Source: Cytophagaceae bacterium (lineage in GTDB: Bacteria; Bacteroidota; Bacteroidia; Cytophagales; Cyclobacteriaceae). Taken from it: 64,000 nt of DNA. Both the position numbers and the translations under genes were made by a program. The notes under the pieces are model-generated. The model ran no database searches and was not told the origin of the DNA. It was given only the letters and a program-made list of their open reading frames with translations. Positions 44,501 to 52,976 of the stretch are shown in pieces; within the stretch, counting starts at the first letter, position 1; each line of letters begins with the position of its first letter. The stretch is taken from NCBI GenBank assembly GCA_006969745.1, contig CP030886.1:1647234-1711233 (forward strand), given 5' to 3'.

Positions 44501-47500
44501 TATAATTATTCGCTTACTGAGCCATTTGATATCTCAAATGCCACTTACAGTGGAGATAGTTATAGTTTAGGAGCTCATGAAGCCGGGCCTTATGGTTTCA
44601 CATTTACTTCATTGGGTGAGAAAATGTTTACCGTAGGAACAGCTGGTGATGCAGCTTATGAATACGGATACAGCAACCCGGGTTTTGTCGAAGTTGCTGC
44701 GAATGATGGAAGTGTTTCCGGCTCATTTGAGTTTAGAGTGAGCGGAAGTCAATTTGCAAATGCTGGAGGAACTCTTCCCGGATCTGCCTTCAATGCTACA
44801 GGAGCACCAGCTGGACTCACTCCCGAAATTACAATCTCTGCTGATGGAACGACTGCAACCTTATCTTTTTCTGGTAACGCCACAAATCATCAGGATGCTG
44901 ATGACACAGATGGCTTGACAATAGAATTGTTGGATGCTGCATTCATTGGGTCAACTGCTGCTTCAGTAACGAATTCTTCACTTGCATTGTCTGTGACTTT
45001 CGATTTTGCTGATAATGGCACTATTACCTATACTCCTGCAACTTTTAGCGAATCTTACTTAAATGATGGTTCAGTCAATGGTGAGATGCAATTATCGATT
45101 ACTATCGATCCCTTTAGTAATTCGGGAGGTACTTTGACTGAAACTACTGATTATACAATTGCGGGAATACCTGATGGGTTAACACCAGTTCTTTCAGTAG
45201 CAGCAAATGGCTTATCTGCTACGCTCACTTTCTCAGGCAATGCAACCAACCATCAGAACATTAATGATGTATCCGATCTCATTTTCACATTTGAAAATTC
45301 TGCATTCGCCTCAACAGAAGCTCAGTATGTGTTTAACTCGACTGGAGTCGGTAGTGGAACATCGATAGACTTTGAAGACAACAATCCAAGCATCACGTAT
45401 GGAAACCAATTTGATTTGTCTGACAATCCGGATTACTTACCTAATGTAACATACGACTTCAGTGCTCAGGAAGACAGTCCTGGAGGCATGGCCTTTAGCA
45501 ATGATGGCTTGAAGATGTTCATAGTTGGCTACACCAATGATGCAGTTTTTGAGTACAATCTTGCTACAGCATTTGATATCTCAGATGTGACCTACAGCGG
45601 AAATTCTTATGCTACGGGAGTTAATTCTCCCGGAGATCTAGTCTTTGACACTGATGGGACGAAAATGTTCATCATGGATGGAAGTGGTGATGAAGTAGAG
45701 CAGTATACTTTATCTACTGCATTCGACCTTTCTTCTACTATTATAAATGATGGTGCATTTAAGGTAAATACAGAAGATATACAGCCTTCTGGAATCACTT
45801 TTAGCCCCGATGGAAAGAAGATGTATATGATCGGATCGTCAAATGATAAAATCTATCAGTACACCTTAACAGTACCTTTCGATATCACAACAGGAATTAG
45901 CTACGATGGTGTAGAAGCAGCAGTAAGTGGCCTCAACTATTCAGACATCCAAATATCGGAAGATGGAAAGAATATTTTTTTAACAAACAGTTCATTCCCT
46001 TCATCTGCATACATCAGACAGTATATATTAACAACACCGTTTGATATATCTGATGGCATCACGAATGCTGGCGGCTTCTATTTCCGTGACATCAACCATG
46101 GACCAACTGATTTGGCTGTTAGCCCGGACAGAAAGCGATTGATTGTCCTTGCAGATCTAGTTTATCAGTTTGATTTAAACCTTGATGGTTTTGTGGAGGT
46201 AGGGTCAAACAATGGTGAGGTAGAAGGCTCACTTCATATAGAAATCAAAGATGAAACGTTCTCAAATGCTGGGTCGACTCTTGTCTATGGTTCTGATTAT
46301 ACTATCGATAATTTACCTGCTGGTCTAAGTGCTTCTATGGACATTGCTGTGGATGGATATTCAGCTACAGTTTCATTGAGCGGAGTAGCCAATAACCATC
46401 AAGATGTCGATGATGTTGAGTTGGAGTTTACCTTCAATAATTCTGCTTTTGTAAATAGCAATGCAGCTGATGTTCAAAATGCAATAGGCGCATCAAGCAC
46501 AAGAGTCATTGACTTTAGAAACAATAATCCGGCATTAAGCTATGGAAATACACTTGATATGGATTTTGCCACTCAGTCAGGAACTTTGGATGTATCCTCC
46601 TACTCAGATTATACATCCGGAATTGTATTCAGTAATGACGGGATGAAGATGTTTATTTCCGTCTATGGTTTGGGTATAGTTTACGAATACGATTTGACTA
46701 GTGCATATGATGTTACAGGAGCTACTGAAGTGGCATCTTATGATCACTCGATGGAAGACATCTACGCAGAGGATTTGGCCTTTTCTTCAGATGGAATGAA
46801 AATGTTTGTTCTTGGTAATGACAGTTATTCTGTTTACCAGTACAATCTAACCACACCATTCAGTATTGGTGCTGGTGTCACCTATAGTGGTAACTCATTC
46901 AGTCATGAAGATTATGACCTATCTATCTACGCTATGGCCCTCAATCCTGATGGAACTAAACTCTATCTAGGCAGTGGGAATGAAGGTGCAATTATGCAGT
47001 TCAGTTTAGGTTCACCCTTTGACCTGTCCTCTGTCACATTCGATCAGGAGCAGTTGGATTTAACAGATGCAAGCCCAACAGGAATGGTATTTTCAAGTGA
47101 TGGAAGATACCTCCTATTGACAGATGATAATACCTATCAAACTATTCGATATCGCTTAAACTCACCATACGACATGGGAGCAGGTGGCGTAATCGAAGAA
47201 ACTTTTGACCTAGACGTCCTAAGTGTTTGGGGAAGTGGAATCTCAGCAAGCCCTGATGGATCAAAAGTATTTATCGCTGATGGTGACGCGTATCAAATCC
47301 TGCAATACACTATCGATTTGGGAGATTTTACCGAAACTATCGCTAACGATGGCACTGTAGAAGGATCAACAAATATCTACCTGGTCGATGATACATTCGT
47401 CAATGCAGGAGGCATGCTTAGTCATGGGGCAGATTATATCATCAATAATCTTCCTTCAGGACTTACTCCAACGCTCACTGTGGCAGGTGATGGGTACTCA

Positions 47501-49933
47501 GCTTCGCTAAGTCTATCTGGAAGCACCTCAGATCATGGTGATGCAGATGATATTTCAAGTCTTCAATTCACTTTCAACAACTCGGCCTTTACGACGTATG
47601 ACGCTGTTGATGTTACAAATTCAACGTCATATGACGCTGGTTTTGGTATCGACTTTTCACCCTATACTGGTAATGAAATCACCTCATTCACTTTTCCTGA
47701 AATTGACGGAAGTGCTACCATTGATAATGGTGCCCATTCCATAACGGCAGAAGCTACTGCAGGTACAGATATTTCAGCGATTACGCCAACCATAGGAGTA
47801 TCCCAAAATGCTTCAATTGCTCCAAATACTGGAACTGAACAGGATTTTACTTCTACAGTTATTTATAGCGTGACAGCAGAAGATGGTACTCCTCAGGATT
47901 GGGATGTTACAATTACCGAAGCATTGGCTACACCAACTGACATTATACTGTCAAGTGCTTCTATCAATGAAAATGGTGGAATCAACGATGTAGTTGGTGA
48001 TTTAAGTAGTGTTGATGCAAGCTTCAGCGATTCACATGCGTATACCCTGATTGCTGGAACAGACGATGAGGATAATGCCTCATTCAATGTCAATGGATCT
48101 GAGCTTAGAGCAAGCGAGTCATTTGATTTTGAAACCAAGAGCAGCTATAATATTCGAATTCAAACGAACGACAATAATGGCGGACTATTCGAAAAAGCCT
48201 TTGTGATCACCATCGACGATGTAAATGAAGTTCCTACGGATATTGCACTAGACAATAATTCCATAGACGAAAGTAACCCAACTGGTACGGCAATTGGATC
48301 ATTAACAACCGCAGATGAAGACCAAGGACAATCTTATACCTATACCTTAGTCTCAGGAACCGGAGATACTGATAACGCTTCTTTCAATATTTCAGGAAGC
48401 GAGTTGGTTTCAGCAGAAGTTTTTGATTTTGAATCGAAAAACTCGTACTCTGTTCGCATCCAAACCAACGATGGTAATGGAGGGACGTACGCAGAAGCAT
48501 TCACTGTTACGATCAATGACCTCCCGGCTTCCATTACTTCTGTTGCTTTAGACAACAGCTCAGTTGATGAAAATGAAGCGAGCGGAACACTTGTTGGGTC
48601 ACTTTCCACTTTTGGTGAAGACTTATCCGGAAGCTATACATATGCCTTCACATCTGGTACAGGTGACAATGATAACGGGTCATTCAGTATCTCAGGTGAT
48701 CAATTGCTTACCAGCGCATCATTCGACTTTGAGGTGAAGAGTAATTATTCTGTACGCATCATGACGGACGATGGTAACCTAAGTGAATCATTTGCCATCG
48801 CAATTGTCATAAATGATGTAAATGAAGCACCAACAGATATCTTGTTGAGCTCGTCCGACATTGTTGAAAATAATGCTATTGGTGAGGTTATAGGAACATT
48901 TACTACAACTGATGAAGACAATGGGCAATCGTTTACCTACTCTCTGGTAGGTGGAACAGGTGATGCAGATAACGCCTCTTTCAACATTTCGGGAGACCAA
49001 TTACAAGCAAATGCGGTGTTTGATTTTGAAACAAAATCAAGCTACTCAATACGAGTAGAGACAAACGATGGTAATGGCGGATCATACCAGGAAGCATTCA
49101 CCATCTCAATAACTGATGAAAACGAGAGCATTTTAGTGTCAAATCCAATTGCAGATCTGAATTTGGACGAGACGTTTGGTTCCACAACCGTAGATCTCAC
49201 AGATGTTTTCACAGATCTGGATGGAGATGCTTTAAGTTATTCGGTACAAAGCAGCAATACTTCCGTTGCGACTGTGAGTAATTCAGGAGTCACACTGACG
49301 ATTACGGAAGCTGGAATCGGAACTGCGACGATTACAGTAACAGCTGATGACGGTTCTGGTGTGACCACATCTGATGAGTTTTCAGTCACGGTCAATGACA
49401 TCAATTTCGCTCCAGTGGTAGCCAACTCTTTCCCTGATGGATTTACGGCAGAAGAGGGCTTTGGCACAACTCAGGTAAACTATACAGACGTTTTCAGTGA
49501 TCCAGATGGAGACAACCTTACCATTTCGGTAACTAGCAGCAACGAAGATGTAGTTACAACTTCAGTAATCGCCAACAATCAAATACAGATTACTGAAGTG
49601 GGTGTGGGTGAAAGTACCATTACCGTGACCGCTGATGATGGAAATGGAGGCTCTGTTAGTGACACGTTTACTTTTACCGTCACAGAAGCTCCACTTGGAT
49701 TCGAGGATAATGTTTCACTCGAAGTATATCCAAATCCAACGACTGATTTTGTGAATATCAGGTCTACCAAAGAATTGGTCATTCAGATAACAGACCTAAG
49801 AGGCCAATCACTTCGATCCGGCGAAGGGCAAAACGTGAGAATGGATATAAGAGAATTGAGAACGGGTGTTTACATTTTGAAGATAAGTGACGGTGAGTCT
49901 ACAACATATAAGCGAATAATAAAGGCAAACTAA
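41528..49933 (+). CDS. Giant T9SS-secreted adhesin with propeller and cadherin-like repeats
   Basis: A 2801-residue protein. A start at 41561 (MSNVLVKKTLLLAFMLSMMS) gives a cleaner signal peptide. Residues 36-2040 alternate propeller-like blocks, each made of strands with N/S-D-G turns (for example FSPDGKKMYMIGSSNDKIYQ), with a beta domain of about 110 residues recognised by NDGSVxG, FxNAGGTL and LPAGLTP (near residues 297, 667, 1054, 1174, 1554 and 1934). Then come a DUF5018-like domain (about 2047-2135), four cadherin-like repeats (2135-2533), two further Ig-like repeats (2535-2718) and a type A T9SS sorting domain starting LEVYPNPTTDFVNIRS. It should be exported and held on or released from the surface. 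It is divergent from the ECF sigma factor. Confidence 0.93.
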   Translation: MTKGTNQNHNVMSNVLVKKTLLLAFMLSMMSLASAQSISYKSSFDLSSGITSEGTVSVAAEEKSPFGLAMSSDGMKLFIIGTQTDGINQYSLTAPFDITSGLTHDGSVAAGGINPLDLVFNNDGSKLFIMNNFSDAVLQYSLSVNFDVTSALTYDGAYSLSAIETGGTSLGFNSDGSVLYVAGINTNKIHSISLSNPFDIVSGTVTYQGASDSFTGVNDFDFNQDGSLLVVYTGSQFETYELSSPFDIESDMDLKSPVQELNSQQRFFFAPDGNSLFTTTTFDFVTQYTTHIPTLNEAAKNDGSVSDVIRGFILEGETFTNPSGTLTYNTDYQISNLPAGLIPVLEIGDDGSYGIMSFTGTATDNSNSDDVADLVFTFSNSAFVGGDASAVTNAVSANSGISLDFRSNYAPILSYGDQGESITGIESTTFSVAGQETNPTGFAVNDDGTKLYVTGSISDAVHEYDLAIPYTITSGVTYSGNSYSVSTEDGFPLSVDFNDDGTSMFVVGGSSNTIYQYSLSVGFDLSSTVALEGSYSVANETTSEEAIAFAPDGMTMYVIGFYVYVYELTDPFDITSGVTYEYTYTPSTIISDLDFSKNGKTAYISGSGAGTYSLDFPYYLENGVERIESGGSLGNEQIFSPDGSIVLGLNTTGDEIRQENLLVRPLQESYVNDGSIVGEYPIYLSEDSFVNAGGTLSNGTHFSIAGLPAGLTPVIEVSNDGVSGLLKFNDGATSHDITDNVSDLVITFTDAAFVNSTAADVVNAINTNTYLDLEFREVQPLIYAGEGYTTTGLSYSGNSFNFLAENATISFPKFSNDGLKFYVIDRTDNEINQYTLSQPYDLSSASHDGVYDATALDASLSSFAFNLDGTKVYISGTASDLVHQFSLTTPYDLLGTMTSEGSHLLMYENGLSTGINPQDLYFAPDGKRLFASGNLQDAIYQYVLATPFDINSIYLQESFSVTSQEGNNIPGIEFAPDGLTLMVFGSSTDRIYNYSLTEPFDISNATYSGDSYSLGAHEAGPYGFTFTSLGEKMFTVGTAGDAAYEYGYSNPGFVEVAANDGSVSGSFEFRVSGSQFANAGGTLPGSAFNATGAPAGLTPEITISADGTTATLSFSGNATNHQDADDTDGLTIELLDAAFIGSTAASVTNSSLALSVTFDFADNGTITYTPATFSESYLNDGSVNGEMQLSITIDPFSNSGGTLTETTDYTIAGIPDGLTPVLSVAANGLSATLTFSGNATNHQNINDVSDLIFTFENSAFASTEAQYVFNSTGVGSGTSIDFEDNNPSITYGNQFDLSDNPDYLPNVTYDFSAQEDSPGGMAFSNDGLKMFIVGYTNDAVFEYNLATAFDISDVTYSGNSYATGVNSPGDLVFDTDGTKMFIMDGSGDEVEQYTLSTAFDLSSTIINDGAFKVNTEDIQPSGITFSPDGKKMYMIGSSNDKIYQYTLTVPFDITTGISYDGVEAAVSGLNYSDIQISEDGKNIFLTNSSFPSSAYIRQYILTTPFDISDGITNAGGFYFRDINHGPTDLAVSPDRKRLIVLADLVYQFDLNLDGFVEVGSNNGEVEGSLHIEIKDETFSNAGSTLVYGSDYTIDNLPAGLSASMDIAVDGYSATVSLSGVANNHQDVDDVELEFTFNNSAFVNSNAADVQNAIGASSTRVIDFRNNNPALSYGNTLDMDFATQSGTLDVSSYSDYTSGIVFSNDGMKMFISVYGLGIVYEYDLTSAYDVTGATEVASYDHSMEDIYAEDLAFSSDGMKMFVLGNDSYSVYQYNLTTPFSIGAGVTYSGNSFSHEDYDLSIYAMALNPDGTKLYLGSGNEGAIMQFSLGSPFDLSSVTFDQEQLDLTDASPTGMVFSSDGRYLLLTDDNTYQTIRYRLNSPYDMGAGGVIEETFDLDVLSVWGSGISASPDGSKVFIADGDAYQILQYTIDLGDFTETIANDGTVEGSTNIYLVDDTFVNAGGMLSHGADYIINNLPSGLTPTLTVAGDGYSASLSLSGSTSDHGDADDISSLQFTFNNSAFTTYDAVDVTNSTSYDAGFGIDFSPYTGNEITSFTFPEIDGSATIDNGAHSITAEATAGTDISAITPTIGVSQNASIAPNTGTEQDFTSTVIYSVTAEDGTPQDWDVTITEALATPTDIILSSASINENGGINDVVGDLSSVDASFSDSHAYTLIAGTDDEDNASFNVNGSELRASESFDFETKSSYNIRIQTNDNNGGLFEKAFVITIDDVNEVPTDIALDNNSIDESNPTGTAIGSLTTADEDQGQSYTYTLVSGTGDTDNASFNISGSELVSAEVFDFESKNSYSVRIQTNDGNGGTYAEAFTVTINDLPASITSVALDNSSVDENEASGTLVGSLSTFGEDLSGSYTYAFTSGTGDNDNGSFSISGDQLLTSASFDFEVKSNYSVRIMTDDGNLSESFAIAIVINDVNEAPTDILLSSSDIVENNAIGEVIGTFTTTDEDNGQSFTYSLVGGTGDADNASFNISGDQLQANAVFDFETKSSYSIRVETNDGNGGSYQEAFTISITDENESILVSNPIADLNLDETFGSTTVDLTDVFTDLDGDALSYSVQSSNTSVATVSNSGVTLTITEAGIGTATITVTADDGSGVTTSDEFSVTVNDINFAPVVANSFPDGFTAEEGFGTTQVNYTDVFSDPDGDNLTISVTSSNEDVVTTSVIANNQIQITEVGVGESTITVTADDGNGGSVSDTFTFTVTEAPLGFEDNVSLEVYPNPTTDFVNIRSTKELVIQITDLRGQSLRSGEGQNVRMDIRELRTGVYILKISDGESTTYKRIIKAN
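47931..49128 (+). repeat. Four tandem cadherin-like repeats of about 300 bp inside the adhesin gene
   Basis: Units start near 47931, 48231, 48528 and 48828. Each encodes PTDI-L-SSxIDEN, then a TDEDxGQSYTYTLVxGTGD-like core, DNASFNISGxxL, FDFExKSSYSIRIxTNDGNG and FTxxIxD. They are clearly similar at the protein level and partly at the DNA level, so unequal crossing-over could change their number. Confidence 0.85.
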
Positions 49934-49960
49934 GGCAGCATTAGCTATGGCTATTGCGAG

Positions 49961-49990
49961 GGACGGCTCAAGGAGTCGTCCTTTTTTTTT
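49961..49990 (+). terminator. Rho-independent terminator after the adhesin
   Basis: An imperfect stem with arms GGACG (49961-49965) and CGTCC (49977-49981), extended inward by partial pairing, is followed by nine T residues. It lies 27 bases after the adhesin stop. Confidence 0.75.
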
Positions 49991-50038
49991 GTTTTTTGAT
50001 TTTCAATATCTTACGCACACCTAATCATTTATACTACC

Positions 50039-51388
50039 ATGAAAAAATTAATCACCCTTTGCCTTCTATTTTCACTTTCAATATTTATCGCCTGCCAACA
50101 GGACGATGGTGTTCCACAAGATGAATTTGGTTTTTTATCTCTCTCACTTGATATCTCAATCACTATCGAAGAGATAGGAGGAAGAGTAGAAGCCGTAGTG
50201 CCTATAGAAGATTTTAAAGTGATCATTGAGCAAGAGGACGGTGTGACCTACGCAGAGTATACTAATTACAGCGAGGTGCCAAGCGAACTTGAACTTCCTA
50301 CCGGGACATACAAAGTCATCGCACACTCCGATAATGATCTTCCCGCGGCTTTCACCAATCCATATTATTATGGAGAATCTTCACTATTTACGATAGATAA
50401 AGATGAGACACAAACCGTCTCACTTACTGCAGAACTTGCGAATATGAAGGTCAGTGTAGAGTATTCTGATAACGTCATAAACTCATTCGACACCTACTCC
50501 ACCAATGTAGAGAATACAACAGGTGATGCCCTGGTATTTAATGAAACCGAAACCCGAGAGGGCTACTTTGCAGTAGACCAACTAAGTATTTTGAGCACAC
50601 TGACCTATACTAAATTGGATGGTGAAGAGGTGACAGCACAATATGCAGCAAGCATTACCAACCCTCAGCCTAAGACACATTATCGAATAAACATCGACGC
50701 GTTTGTTCAGAATGGCAGGGTGGCTATTGACATTACTTTGGACGATGGTACAGAGGATGTAGAAATAAAACTTGGAAATGGAAATGAAGACAATGATTTT
50801 GATGGTGTGACTATCGGAGATGGCGACTGTGACGATTCTGATGATACTGTCTATCCCAACGCCCCGGAGCTTTTGGATGGAGAAGACAACAACTGCGACG
50901 GTATTGTGGACAATGCAGTCTGTGGAAATGGTGTTGTCGACTGGAGTGAAGAATGTGATGGATCCGCTAATTGCCTGAATACATGCGAGCTAGATACTGA
51001 TGGAGATGGAGTAGCAAATACCAGTGATAACTGTCCATTCAATTCAAATGCTAATCAAGCTGATAATGATGGTGACGGAATAGGAAATCCTTGTGACAAC
51101 TGCGCAAATATTTCCAACGCCAATCAGGCTGATAGTGATAATGATGGAGTCGGAAATTCTTGTGATAACTGTCCATTTAACTCCAATGCCAATCAGGCTG
51201 ATAATGACAATGATGGAATAGGTAATAGCTGTGATCGAGACTGGGATAACGATGGATATGAAGGTCTCCAGAATGGTGGAAATGGTCAGGATTGCGACGA
51301 CAATAACCCATTCATCAACCCTGGAGCTGCCGAAATACCCAACAATGGTATCGATGAAAATTGTGATGGTTTAGATGACATCCCATAA
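50039..51388 (+). CDS. Calcium-binding-type lipoprotein: DUF4493-like, MopE and thrombospondin-3 repeats
   Basis: A 449-residue lipoprotein (MKKLITLCLLFSLSIFIAC, lipobox FIAC). The N-terminal half (residues 28-240) resembles DUF4493: FGFLSLSLDISITIEEIGGR, PTGTYKVIAHSDNDLPAAF, PYYYGESSLFTIDKDETQTV. Residues 255-300 hold a MopE-type metal-binding motif (DGDCDDSDDTVYPNAPELLD, DNNCDGIVDN), a second copy of which ends the protein (NGQDCDDNNPFINPGAAEIP). Between them are thrombospondin type 3 repeats (DTDGDGVANTSDNCPFNSNA and others), all Asp/Asn-rich and likely calcium-binding. It is flanked by terminators, so it is a single gene on the envelope surface. Confidence 0.88.
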   Translation: MKKLITLCLLFSLSIFIACQQDDGVPQDEFGFLSLSLDISITIEEIGGRVEAVVPIEDFKVIIEQEDGVTYAEYTNYSEVPSELELPTGTYKVIAHSDNDLPAAFTNPYYYGESSLFTIDKDETQTVSLTAELANMKVSVEYSDNVINSFDTYSTNVENTTGDALVFNETETREGYFAVDQLSILSTLTYTKLDGEEVTAQYAASITNPQPKTHYRINIDAFVQNGRVAIDITLDDGTEDVEIKLGNGNEDNDFDGVTIGDGDCDDSDDTVYPNAPELLDGEDNNCDGIVDNAVCGNGVVDWSEECDGSANCLNTCELDTDGDGVANTSDNCPFNSNANQADNDGDGIGNPCDNCANISNANQADSDNDGVGNSCDNCPFNSNANQADNDNDGIGNSCDRDWDNDGYEGLQNGGNGQDCDDNNPFINPGAAEIPNNGIDENCDGLDDIP

Positions 51389-51395
51389 AGAGAAT

Positions 51396-51425
51396 GCAGC
51401 CATCCAGTTGGATGGCTGCTTTTTT
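51396..51425 (+). terminator. Rho-independent terminator after the DUF4493/MopE lipoprotein
   Basis: Perfect 11-base arms (GCAGCCATCCA at 51396-51406 and its complement at 51409-51419) with a 2-base centre, followed by six T residues. Confidence 0.92.
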
Positions 51426-51816
51426 ATTTCCTGCCTAAGAAATGTACTTCCTGAATCTTATTCTGCGCCACTCGGTACATGACAATGGCGTAGATCGTGC
51501 GATCGCCAAACGTCACTTCTTCGTGTTCAATCACCGTATCACCAACAGCTATCCTATTGAGCAAATTACAGTTTAAGTTGGGTGTTCGATCGAACATGGC
51601 TCCATATTGCTGTCGCATGGTTTCCTTGCCTTGATAAAGCAACTCTCGCTTGTCGTTATATACTTTCACTGAGTCAGAATACGGCGCAACGAATGCTTCA
51701 ATGTCGCGATTGTTGTAGGCTTCAAGCTGTTCGTTTGCCAGCTCTTCGGGTGTTTGTGCAATAGCCACCATGCACAATCCAAGTGCCAGTTGAAATAGAG
51801 TAATTCGAATATTCAT
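51424..51816 (-). CDS. Secreted NTF2/SnoaL-like protein
   Basis: A 130-residue protein with a signal peptide (MNIRITLFQLALGLCMVAIA). The mature part follows the NTF2-like/SnoaL plan: LANEQLEAYNNRDIEAFVAP, DSVKVYNDKRELLYQGKETM and HEEVTFGDRTIYAIVMYRVA. The fold makes a cone-shaped pocket that can bind or convert small molecules. It starts 3 bases after the DctP-type gene, so it is co-transcribed with it and may act on or bind the same substrate. Confidence 0.8.
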   Translation of the reverse strand: MNIRITLFQLALGLCMVAIAQTPEELANEQLEAYNNRDIEAFVAPYSDSVKVYNDKRELLYQGKETMRQQYGAMFDRTPNLNCNLLNRIAVGDTVIEHEEVTFGDRTIYAIVMYRVAQNKIQEVHFLGRK

Positions 51817-51819
51817 TTT

Positions 51820-52923
51820 TTACATTATTTGATCGTAAAATACACGTTCACTTACGTTCATCCACACGCTTACATCTTTTCGAAATTTGTCAAACGCTTC
51901 ATATACCCGCTTGCTGGGTGCATCTTGCTCGCAAAGTTCAGCGATGGTTTCTTCAGTGAATCCTTTTAGTTTTTTTAACACCTCAGGTGGAAACTGGGCA
52001 ACTTTTACGTCGGTTTCATTAATAATCTTTTGGAGATATTGTCCATTCCTTGCATCAAATTCAGCACCCATCCATCTTCCGGTTCGATAGCATGCTGTTC
52101 GAATAATCTCTTGCAAATCGGAAGGCAGTGCATCAAATTTTGGTTTGTTGATCATCATTTCCAGTGCAGGACCTGGTTCATGCCACCCTGGATAGTAGTA
52201 GTACTTTGCCACATTGTAAAACCCCATCAGGTAATCATGAAACGGTCCGATCCATTCTGTCGCATCGATCACTCCGCGCTCCAAATTCGTATAAATTTCT
52301 CCCCCAGAAACAAGAACTGGTGTTCCGCCTGCTTTTTCTAAAACCTTGGCTCCAAGGCCAGGGATTCGCATTTTGAGACCTTGAAGGTCTTCAATCGTCT
52401 TAATTTCTTTCTTGAACCAGCCAGCCATTTGTACCCCAGTATTTCCACACAGGATTGGTTGAATATTGAATGGCTCATACAGTTCCTCCCACAGCTTATC
52501 TCCCCCACCGGCTATTACCCACGAACTCATCTGCTGAGCATTCATGCCAAAGGGAACAGCTGCAAAAAACTGGGCTGCAGGTACTTTGCCTGACCAGTAG
52601 TAGGCAGCTCCGTGATTCATTTCTACCGCCCCATTGCTCACAGCATCAAATCCTTCAAGTGCCGGTATTAGTTCGCCTCCTCCATAAACGGTAATCTCCA
52701 TCCGACCACCAGACATCTTCTTCACCCAGTCGGCCATAAGCTTGCACCCTTCGCCTACCACAGGAAAATTTGGCGGCCAGGTGGTAGTCATCTTCCACCG
52801 ATAGGTGTTATTGAAATTGATGTATGGCCCCTGATTCTTTTCTTCAGATTTTACACATGATGCCAGTGTGGTGGCGCCGGCAGCAGCCAATGCAGATTTA
52901 GTGAGAAACTTTCGTCGCTTCAT
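51820..52923 (-). CDS. TRAP transporter substrate-binding protein (DctP, TakP-like)
   Basis: This 367-residue periplasmic protein has a Tat-type lipoprotein signal (MKRRKFLTKSALAAAGATTLASC). The mature part contains YRWKMTTTWPPNFPVVGEGC, GGRMEITVYGGGELIPALEG, GLKMRIPGLGAKVLEKAGGT (with the conserved Arg that binds carboxylates) and GVIDATEWIGPFHDYLMGFY, features of the TakP/lactate-binding group. Its permease genes are not adjacent; the nearest DctQ/DctM are 15 kb away on the other strand. A SnoaL-like gene follows by 3 bases. The substrate is probably a 2-oxo or hydroxy monocarboxylate, by family only. Confidence 0.9.
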   Translation of the reverse strand: MKRRKFLTKSALAAAGATTLASCVKSEEKNQGPYINFNNTYRWKMTTTWPPNFPVVGEGCKLMADWVKKMSGGRMEITVYGGGELIPALEGFDAVSNGAVEMNHGAAYYWSGKVPAAQFFAAVPFGMNAQQMSSWVIAGGGDKLWEELYEPFNIQPILCGNTGVQMAGWFKKEIKTIEDLQGLKMRIPGLGAKVLEKAGGTPVLVSGGEIYTNLERGVIDATEWIGPFHDYLMGFYNVAKYYYYPGWHEPGPALEMMINKPKFDALPSDLQEIIRTACYRTGRWMGAEFDARNGQYLQKIINETDVKVAQFPPEVLKKLKGFTEETIAELCEQDAPSKRVYEAFDKFRKDVSVWMNVSERVFYDQIM

Positions 52924-52976
52924 GGAAGTAAGATGTTTGCTTCCGAAGATACCGATCTTGCACGTTAAGCCAAAGT

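Noticed and set aside
47931..49128. Regular ~300-bp repeats resembling an array
   Set aside because: They encode cadherin-like domains in frame; no short identical repeats with unique spacers and no cas genes, so not CRISPR.
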